In this document: one piece after another, positions 7,074 to 11,901 of the stretch | How positions within the stretch are numbered: the stretch's first letter is position 1 | How the letters are laid out: each line of letters opens with the position of its first letter | Assembly (NCBI GenBank): GCA_013696265.1 | Contig: JACCYX010000125.1 | Coordinates: 1 to 11,901 of the forward strand | Direction of reading: 5' to 3' | Source of the DNA: Chloroflexia bacterium | GTDB lineage: Bacteria; Chloroflexota; Chloroflexia; Thermomicrobiales; UBA6265 | DNA: 11,901 nucleotides | Position numbers and translations under genes: made by a program | The notes under the pieces: generated by a model | Told to the model about the DNA's origin: nothing | The model's input: only the letters and a program-made list of their open reading frames with translations | The model's database searches: none

Positions 7074-7984
7074 GCCGACCGGTTTTCGCCGGGATCGACG
7101 GCGGTGGCACCAAGACCGTGGTCGTGCTGGTTGACGACTCTGGACGGGAGCTGAGCCGTGTCCAGGCGACGACATCCAACGCGGCGGTGGTCGGACACGA
7201 CGCGGCGGGCGAGACACTCAAGGCGGCACTCGAATCGGCCATTCACCTGGCCGACGAGCCGGTCACGATCGCGGGGGCATGGTTCGGCTTGTCTGGCGGT
7301 GATCGCCCATTGGATCACGCCCGGCTCAGGCCGTACGTTGAGAACCTCATTTCGCAAATTCGGATGACCAACGATGCCGAGCTGATCCTGGGCTCGCTCC
7401 CGGAGTCGGTGGGCGTCGCCATCGTCTCTGGCACGGGCTCGATCGCCTTCGGCCGCAACGCCGCCGGCGAACGGGTCCGGTCCGGTGGCTGGGGGCAGAT
7501 CATCGGCGACGAAGGGAGCGGCTACGACCTCGCCCGCCGGATGTTCGAGGCGTTCGCGGCCGAAGCCGACGGCCGGGGACCGGCCACGTCAATGACCGCC
7601 CTCTTGATGGATCGGCTCTCGCTCGCCGAGCCACATGAGTTGATCGAGTTCGTGTACCGGCCGGGCATCACCAAAGCGGACCTCGCTGGCCTGTCAAGCA
7701 TCGTCGTCAAGGAAGCGGAACGTGGCGATGCCGTCGCCGCCGGCATCCTGGCGGCGTCTGGCGCCCAACTCGCGCACACCGCCGCCGCGGCGACTCACCG
7801 GCTCGGCTTCGTGCATCGGTTGCCGCTGGCCGTCACAGGCGGCCTCATCGTCAACGTCGAGCCGTTCCGGACAGCGGTGGTCGAAGCGCTCCGCCGCGAC
7901 TGGCCAGAGATCGACTGCCGCATCGTCACCGATCCGGCCCTGACCGCCGCCCGATTCCTGGCTACCGAGGCACTCCAGTCATGA
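7070..7984 (+). CDS. BadF/BadG/BcrA-type amino-sugar kinase, probable MurNAc/GlcNAc 6-kinase (MurK- or NagK-like)
   Basis: This 304-residue protein belongs to the ASKHA (hexokinase/actin) fold. It has the phosphate-1 loop GIDGGGTKT (8-16), a likely catalytic Asp in MTNDAE (D102), the phosphate-2 loop VSGTGS (119-124), the sugar- and ATP-site block GGWGQIIGDEGSGYDLAR (139-156) and the adenosine motif VTGG (255-258). The family includes GlcNAc kinase NagK and clostridial MurK, which phosphorylates both MurNAc and GlcNAc. Motifs alone do not tell these apart. Its position, overlapping both murQ and nagA by ATGA, argues that it makes MurNAc-6-P for MurQ and perhaps GlcNAc-6-P for NagA. A kinase here makes sense when sugars are freed inside the cell; no PTS transporter (MurP) is present in the window to phosphorylate them on entry. 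The substrate is inferred from context. Confidence 0.88.
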   Translation: MSRPVFAGIDGGGTKTVVVLVDDSGRELSRVQATTSNAAVVGHDAAGETLKAALESAIHLADEPVTIAGAWFGLSGGDRPLDHARLRPYVENLISQIRMTNDAELILGSLPESVGVAIVSGTGSIAFGRNAAGERVRSGGWGQIIGDEGSGYDLARRMFEAFAAEADGRGPATSMTALLMDRLSLAEPHELIEFVYRPGITKADLAGLSSIVVKEAERGDAVAAGILAASGAQLAHTAAAATHRLGFVHRLPLAVTGGLIVNVEPFRTAVVEALRRDWPEIDCRIVTDPALTAARFLATEALQS

Positions 7985-9138
7985 CCAACCAAACCTTCGC
8001 GATTCGCGGACGCCTGCTGCTAGGCTCTCACCTCGAACCGGGCACCCTGGTGGTGTCCAATGACCGGATCGAACGTGTCACCCGTGGACATGACCGAAAC
8101 GGGAATCTCCCGGCCACCGTGATCGAGGCGGACTTCGTTTCCCCCGGCCTGATCGACCTGCAGGTCAACGGCGCCGATGGCGCGGAGATTGGCGACGACC
8201 CCAGCGACATCGAGCGGGTGTCGCGCTGGCTGGCGCGGACGGGCGTAACCGCCTGGTTGCCGACGGTGGTAACGGCGAACCCCGCGTTCTATCCAGGCGT
8301 GTTCGAGTCCTACGCTCGTGTCGATACCAGCATCGGCGCAACGCCGCTCGGACTGCACCTGGAAGGTCCGTTCCTCGCGCCCGCCCGGAAGGGTGCCCAC
8401 CAGCTCCGCTACATCGAGGCGGCGACCCGCGAATTGTTCGAATCGTGGCTCGGGCAAGACGCCATCCGATTGGTGACACTCGCCCCGGAACGCGAGGGCG
8501 GACTGGACCGCATCCGCCGCCTCGTCGAGCGGGGAATCGTCGTCAGCCTGGGCCACACCGACGCGACGTACGACGAGTTTTCGGCGGGCATCGACGCTGG
8601 CGCGACCAAGGCCACGCATCTCTTCAACGCGATGTCCCCCATGCACCACCGGCAGCCGGGGGCAATGATCGCAGCGATGACCGACGACCGCGTCACCGCC
8701 GGCCTGATCCCGGACGCGGTGCATGCGCATCCGGCGACCGTGCGGCTGGCGCTGCGAGCAAAGGGACCGGAGCGGATCGCGATCGTCTCCGACATGATGT
8801 CCGCCACCGGTCTCGGACCCGGCACGTACGAACTCGGGGGGCAAGTCGTGTTTGTCGATGAATCGACCGCCCGGCTGCGCGACGGCACGCTGGCCGGGTC
8901 GATCCTGACGATGGACCAGGCGGTGCGCAATCTGGTGACCTGGGCCGACGTGCCGGCGGGAACGGCCCTCCAGATGTGTACGCAGATACCGGCGGACGTG
9001 CTGGGCGATCGCTCCCGGGGACGGCTGATTGCGGGCGCCCGGGCCGACCTCACACTTTGGACCGATAGTCTCCAGGTGACCGCGATTTACGTTGGCGGAG
9101 CCAACGTCTGGGTGAATGCCGACCGGAAGCCAGCCTGA
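7981..9138 (+). CDS. nagA: NagA, N-acetylglucosamine-6-phosphate deacetylase
   Basis: NagA removes acetate from GlcNAc-6-P to give glucosamine-6-P, which returns to wall synthesis or enters glycolysis. The 385-residue product has the usual length of the amidohydrolase family. Visible blocks are PGLIDLQVNGADG (55-67), LHLEGPFL (125-132, metal ligand E128), KGAH (137-140), LGHTDATY (190-197, H192), THLFNAM (212-218, H213) and IVSDMMSATGLG (268-279, catalytic D271). The first strand has Q-x-N (61-63) where Bacillus-type enzymes have H-x-H. It thus resembles the E. coli single-metal form. The ATG overlaps the kinase stop, and it is the last gene of the salvage run. No glucosamine-6-P deaminase (NagB) is nearby. 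Confidence 0.97.
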   Translation: MTNQTFAIRGRLLLGSHLEPGTLVVSNDRIERVTRGHDRNGNLPATVIEADFVSPGLIDLQVNGADGAEIGDDPSDIERVSRWLARTGVTAWLPTVVTANPAFYPGVFESYARVDTSIGATPLGLHLEGPFLAPARKGAHQLRYIEAATRELFESWLGQDAIRLVTLAPEREGGLDRIRRLVERGIVVSLGHTDATYDEFSAGIDAGATKATHLFNAMSPMHHRQPGAMIAAMTDDRVTAGLIPDAVHAHPATVRLALRAKGPERIAIVSDMMSATGLGPGTYELGGQVVFVDESTARLRDGTLAGSILTMDQAVRNLVTWADVPAGTALQMCTQIPADVLGDRSRGRLIAGARADLTLWTDSLQVTAIYVGGANVWVNADRKPA

Positions 9139-9264
9139 TCCATCTGCTACCATGATGCGTCAGAAACGCGACGGCGACGTGGTGCTCAACGGTGACACAG
9201 TACATCCGTGCCGCCCTGTTCCTTTCAGTCCAAAATGCATCTCAACCGAACACCGGGAGTACTC
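9139..9264 (+). promoter_or_regulatory. nagA-gatC gap with a possible gatC promoter and a good ribosome binding site
   Basis: This 126-base gap separates the salvage run from gatCA, so a separate promoter is expected. A possible extended -10, TG-C-TACCAT, lies at 9145-9153, just after the nagA stop, but it has no recognisable -35. GGGAG at 9255-9259 sits five bases before the gatC ATG and is a clear ribosome binding site. I see no convincing terminator for the upstream run; the best hairpin (GCGT/ACGC, about 9157-9169) is only four base pairs and has no T-tract. Read-through from nagA is therefore possible. Confidence 0.35.
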
Positions 9265-9573
9265 ATGTCCCTGACCATTGCGGATGTCGAACACGTCGCG
9301 AGCCTGGCCCGGCTCGGCCTGTCGGATGACGAGCTGGAACGTATGCGCGAACAGCTCTCGTCGATCCTCGAACACATCGCGGTGCTCCAGGAAATCGATA
9401 CCGATCGCATCCCGCCCACCGCCCAGGTCAATGCCTTGTCGAACGTCCTGCGCGATGACGACGTCCGCCCTTCGCTCACCCAGGAACGGGTGCTGGCGAA
9501 CGCGCCGCAAAGCCGGGACGGTTTCCTGGAGGTCCGGGCGGTGATGGGCGAAGCCGAAGGAGGCGGCGCGTGA
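9265..9573 (+). CDS. gatC: GatC, Asp-tRNA(Asn)/Glu-tRNA(Gln) amidotransferase subunit C
   Basis: GatC is the small belt-like subunit that wraps GatA and GatB in the complex that amidates mischarged Glu-tRNA(Gln) or Asp-tRNA(Asn). The 102-residue product has the normal size and typical sequence: IADVEHVASLARLGLSDDEL near the N-terminus, a long helix with an EIDTD turn (about 43-47), and the conserved LRDDDVRPSL segment (about 62-71). The start at 9265 is set by GGGAG five bases upstream and by the family's usual N-terminus. The frame is open back to 9208, but that extension is not GatC-like. The stop codon overlaps the gatA GTG start. Confidence 0.96.
   Translation: MSLTIADVEHVASLARLGLSDDELERMREQLSSILEHIAVLQEIDTDRIPPTAQVNALSNVLRDDDVRPSLTQERVLANAPQSRDGFLEVRAVMGEAEGGGA
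9557..9563 (+). promoter_or_regulatory. Strong ribosome binding site for gatA inside gatC
   Basis: AAGGAGG, a full match to the core anti-Shine-Dalgarno complement, lies six bases before the GTG at 9570. It fixes the gatA start and shows why a GTG codon overlapping the gatC stop is used. It is the strongest ribosome binding site in the window. Confidence 0.85.
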
Positions 9574-11030
9574 GCAACCGCGACCTGACCCGACTGACCG
9601 CCGCCGAAGCCCGAACCGGGCTCCACGCAGGCGATTTCACTTCAGTTGAACTCACCCAGGCCCACCTCGACCGGATCGCCGCGGTGGATGGCGATGTTCA
9701 CGCCTACCTTCACGTGATGCGAGATGTCGCCCTGACCCAGGCCGAAGCCGCCGACGCGCGAATTGCGTCCGGAACCGCTGACGTGCTGACCGGTGTCCCG
9801 ATTGCCTTGAAAGACATCCTCGTTACCACCGACGCCCCAACCACGGCGGCGTCGAAAATCCTCGATGGGTACGTAAGTCCGTACGACGGGACGGTCGTAT
9901 CCAGGCTTCGGGAGCGGGGGGCGGTGTTCCTGGGCAAGACCAACACCGACGAATTCGCGATGGGCTCCTCAACCGAGAACTCGGCCTTCGGTCCGACATT
10001 CAACCCATGGGACCTGACCAGGGTGCCCGGGGGATCGAGCGGAGGCTCGGCCGCCAGCGTCGCCGCGCGGGAAGCGGTCATTTCGCTCGGATCCGACACG
10101 GGCGGCTCGATTCGCCAGCCGGCCGGATTCTGCGGGGTTGTCGGCCTGAAGCCTACCTACGGTCGCGTCTCCCGCTACGGACTGATCGCCTTCGCGAGCA
10201 GCCTCGACCAGATCGGCCCGTTCTCGCGTACGGTCGAGGACGCGGCGATCATGCTGAACGCGATTGCCGGGCACGACCCGATGGATTCGACCTCCGTTTC
10301 CGAACCGCCGCCGGATTTCCGGGCCGCCTTGCGAACTGACCTCACGGGCGTCCGGGTCGGTATCGCCCGCGAATACACTGTCTCCGGCATGGAAGCCGGC
10401 GTCACCTCTTCGGTGTCCGCCGCGATCGCCCAACTGGAAGCGCTCGGCGCCGAACTCGTGGATGTCTCGTTGCCGCACACCGAATACGCCCTGGCCACCT
10501 ACTACATCACCGCCCCGGCGGAAGCGAGCGCCAACCTGTCGCGCTTCGACGGCGTCAAGTACGGATTGCGCGTGGATGCGCCCTCGCTCCAGGACACGTA
10601 TCGCCAGACCCGCGGCGATGGGTTCGGCTCCGAGGTCAAGCGCCGCATCATGCTCGGCACCTACGCGCTCAGCAGCGGGTACTACGACGCCTATTACGTC
10701 AAGGCACAGAAGGTCCGCACCCTCATCAAGCAGGATTTCGACGAAGCCTTCAAGCGGGTGGACGTGATCGCCGGACCGACCTCCCCCACGGTGGCGTTCG
10801 GTGTCGGCTCGCGCACCGACGATCCCTACCAGATGTACCTGGCCGACATCTTCACGATTTCCGCGAACATGGCCGGGATTCCGGGAATCGCACTGCCGTG
10901 CGGGTTCAGCGAAGGACTCCCGGTCAGCCTCCAGTTGCTCGGCAAGGCGTTCGACGAGCAGACGCTCCTGGGCGTCGCCCACGCCTACGAACGTGCTGCT
11001 GGCTGGTTCGCACACGTCGCCAATCTGTAG
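9570..11030 (+). CDS. gatA: GatA, glutamyl/aspartyl-tRNA amidotransferase subunit A
   Basis: GatA is the glutaminase of the GatCAB complex: it frees ammonia from glutamine and channels it to GatB, which amidates the mischarged tRNA. The 486-residue product has the usual length. It carries the amidase-signature catalytic triad: Lys81 in GVPIALKD, Ser156 (cis-Ser) in GGSSGGSAA, and Ser180 in SDTGGSIRQP. The spacing (75 and 24 residues) equals that of the well-studied Staphylococcus enzyme (K79, S154, S178). VGLKPTYGRVSRYGLIAFAS, LDQIGPFSRTVEDAA and, near the end, PVSLQLLGKAFDE are also typical. The gene begins with GTG overlapping gatC. gatB is not in the window. Its presence suggests the organism makes Gln-tRNA and/or Asn-tRNA by the indirect route. 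Confidence 0.97.
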   Translation: MSNRDLTRLTAAEARTGLHAGDFTSVELTQAHLDRIAAVDGDVHAYLHVMRDVALTQAEAADARIASGTADVLTGVPIALKDILVTTDAPTTAASKILDGYVSPYDGTVVSRLRERGAVFLGKTNTDEFAMGSSTENSAFGPTFNPWDLTRVPGGSSGGSAASVAAREAVISLGSDTGGSIRQPAGFCGVVGLKPTYGRVSRYGLIAFASSLDQIGPFSRTVEDAAIMLNAIAGHDPMDSTSVSEPPPDFRAALRTDLTGVRVGIAREYTVSGMEAGVTSSVSAAIAQLEALGAELVDVSLPHTEYALATYYITAPAEASANLSRFDGVKYGLRVDAPSLQDTYRQTRGDGFGSEVKRRIMLGTYALSSGYYDAYYVKAQKVRTLIKQDFDEAFKRVDVIAGPTSPTVAFGVGSRTDDPYQMYLADIFTISANMAGIPGIALPCGFSEGLPVSLQLLGKAFDEQTLLGVAHAYERAAGWFAHVANL

Positions 11031-11112
11031 GATTGCGGACCTGGAGCCTGCCCAGAGCGCAGCGTGGGGTCCGCCCGCAAGGGCAGCGCGGTGCGGCACG
11101 GGAGGATGGGTC
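11031..11112 (+). other. Gap after gatA with GC-rich inverted repeats and a GGAGG
   Basis: These 82 bases lead from the gatA stop to the conserved part of the membrane protein. They contain GCCC-GCAA-GGGC (11073-11084), a short stem with a GNRA-type loop. A longer-range pairing, CTGCCC (11048-11053) with GGGCAG (11081-11086), would compete with it. GGAGG at 11101-11105 looks like the ribosome binding site of the next gene. There is no T-tract, so I do not call a terminator. Nothing resembles a tRNA or a known riboswitch. Confidence 0.3.
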
Positions 11113-11832
11113 ATCGAGTACGTTCATTACGCCGCGATCACGGCGATCATCCTCGCCGGTCTCCATTCCCTGGGACCCCGGATTCGAGCCAGCTTCCGGA
11201 ATCACGCCGCCAAAGCCGGCTCGTTTGGCGGCGGGGTGGCCCTCGCCTACGCGTTTCTCCAGCTTTTTCCCGAACTGGACCTGGCCCACGCCATCCTGGG
11301 TGAGCGCGTCCATGCCGTCACGCTGGTCAGCTTCCTCGTCTTCTTCGCGCTGGAACTGTTGATTTTGGGCCGCCTGAGCCGGCGACATCGGACTGTTGCG
11401 GATCGTCAGGATGAATCGCCCGCGGCGATTACGCGCCGCTTCTGGTTCCACGTCGCGATCATCTGGTCCTACACATGGATGGTGATGTTCACCCTTCCTG
11501 ACTCTGCGGCGAACAGCGTCTTCGTTGCGGTCGCCGGCAGCGTCACGATCGGTATTCACCTGATCTACAAGGATTATGTCTTCCGACGGCACTTTGACGA
11601 ACGTTTCCAGCAATCGGGTCGGTACGTGCTGGCGGTTGCGCCGGTGGCTGGCTGGATCGCCCACGAAGTCTTCCAGCCATCGGAAGCGGTACTCGACGTT
11701 TTCATCGCGATCCTGGCGGGAGTCCTGCTGCAAAGCGTCTTCAAGGACGAACTGCCGGACGAAGCCAGCGTGCGACTGCCGTGGCTGCTCGGCGGTGTGG
11801 CCATCTACGCCGCGCTTGTCGCCATCACCTGA
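11113..11832 (+). CDS. Multi-pass integral membrane protein of unknown function; start codon unclear
   Basis: I do not recognise this family with confidence. From about residue 3 the product is hydrophobic, with some seven or eight likely membrane helices: YAAITAIILAGL, GGGVALAYAFLQL, TLVSFLVFFALELLIL, FHVAIIWSYTWMVMF, SVFVAVAGSVTIGIHLI, YVLAVAPVAGWIA, VFIAILAGVLLQSV and LLGGVAIYAALVAI. Basic clusters (LSRRHR, FRRHF) would sit on the cytoplasmic side. The GGVALAYAFLQLFPE helix and the late GVLLQSVFKDELPDE helix faintly recall ZIP metal transporters, but the ZIP histidine motifs are absent, so I would not assign transport. The start is odd: GGAGG (11101-11105) is followed at ideal distance by an in-frame ATC (11113), while the ATG at 11106 is out of frame. 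The nearest ordinary in-frame start is a GTG at 10993, inside gatA and without a ribosome binding site. I use 11113 as a working boundary giving about 239 residues. Confidence 0.65.
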   Translation: MEYVHYAAITAIILAGLHSLGPRIRASFRNHAAKAGSFGGGVALAYAFLQLFPELDLAHAILGERVHAVTLVSFLVFFALELLILGRLSRRHRTVADRQDESPAAITRRFWFHVAIIWSYTWMVMFTLPDSAANSVFVAVAGSVTIGIHLIYKDYVFRRHFDERFQQSGRYVLAVAPVAGWIAHEVFQPSEAVLDVFIAILAGVLLQSVFKDELPDEASVRLPWLLGGVAIYAALVAIT

Positions 11833-11901
11833 CGATGGCGGCGGGCACTCACCGTCATTCAGTGGTTTTTCGCCGGCGGCAAAGGAGAATCCCGGCCGTC
11901 G
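11833..11901. other. Right-edge non-coding tail with a purine-rich AAAGGAGA
   Basis: No gene is visible in the last 69 bases. A weak CACT/AGTG pairing (11846-11849 with 11861-11864) is followed by five T residues, too small to call a terminator. AAAGGAGA at 11881-11888 could be the ribosome binding site of a gene starting just past the edge, though the distance would be long (at least 12 bases). Confidence 0.25.

Noticed and set aside
10801..11112. Upstream part of the open frame leading into the membrane protein
   Set aside because: Most of it lies inside gatA in another frame and encodes a Ser/Arg/Pro-rich shadow sequence. Only the part from about 11113 has membrane-protein character.
11846..11870. 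Possible terminator after the membrane-protein gene (CACT/AGTG then five T)
   Set aside because: A four-base stem with an 11-base loop would not be stable enough to call.
1..11901. CRISPR arrays, insertion sequences, tRNA or rRNA genes, prophage genes
   Set aside because: Looked for and not seen: no repeat-spacer pattern, no transposase motifs, no tRNA T-arm signature in the gaps, and no non-coding stretch longer than about 220 bases.

Overview
This is a GC-rich, densely packed stretch of bacterial chromosome. It looks ordinary in composition from end to end: I see no insertion sequence, phage gene, CRISPR array, tRNA or rRNA. The housekeeping genes (rsmI, dnaX, gatC, gatA), the GC-rich codon use and a lipoprotein with Ala/Pro/Thr tails of the 'TPVA' kind would fit a Chloroflexota bacterium of the Thermomicrobia type. 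That placement is an impression from style and gene content, not a measured phylogeny; an actinobacterial-like or other GC-rich lineage is not excluded.

Layout. (1) 1-313, minus strand: the N-terminal third of rsmI, running off the left edge. (2) 533-2488, plus: dnaX, divergent from rsmI across a 219-base gap. (3) 2500-3903, minus: a lipoprotein with a predicted beta-propeller, convergent with dnaX; a small perfect dyad spans the two stop codons. (4) 3997-9138, plus: a five-gene run. It encodes a MerR-type regulator with a cobalamin-domain-like sensor, NamZ exo-N-acetylmuramidase, MurQ etherase, a BadF/NagK-type amino-sugar kinase and NagA deacetylase. Four-base ATGA overlaps join all but one pair; namZ and murQ are 36 bases apart. 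(5) 9265-11030, plus: gatC and gatA, overlapping by GTGA. (6) about 11113-11832, plus: a multi-pass membrane protein of unknown function with a problematic start codon.

How the genes work together. The five-gene run encodes a near-complete route for salvaging the cell-wall sugar N-acetylmuramic acid (MurNAc). NamZ frees MurNAc from the non-reducing end of peptidoglycan fragments, the kinase makes MurNAc-6-P (and/or GlcNAc-6-P), MurQ removes the lactyl ether to give GlcNAc-6-P, and NagA gives glucosamine-6-P plus acetate. No transporter, NagZ or NagB lies in the window. NamZ shows no signal peptide, so the pathway appears to start inside the cell on imported fragments. The first gene of the run is the regulator, which makes it the obvious candidate controller. 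Its sensor domain has lost the cap-domain motif that CarH-type light sensors use to bind adenosylcobalamin, and its cobalamin-ligand motif is degenerate. It may therefore sense something else, for instance a pathway intermediate. This pairing of a repurposed B12-type MerR regulator with a muramic-acid salvage operon is the most interesting thing in the window.
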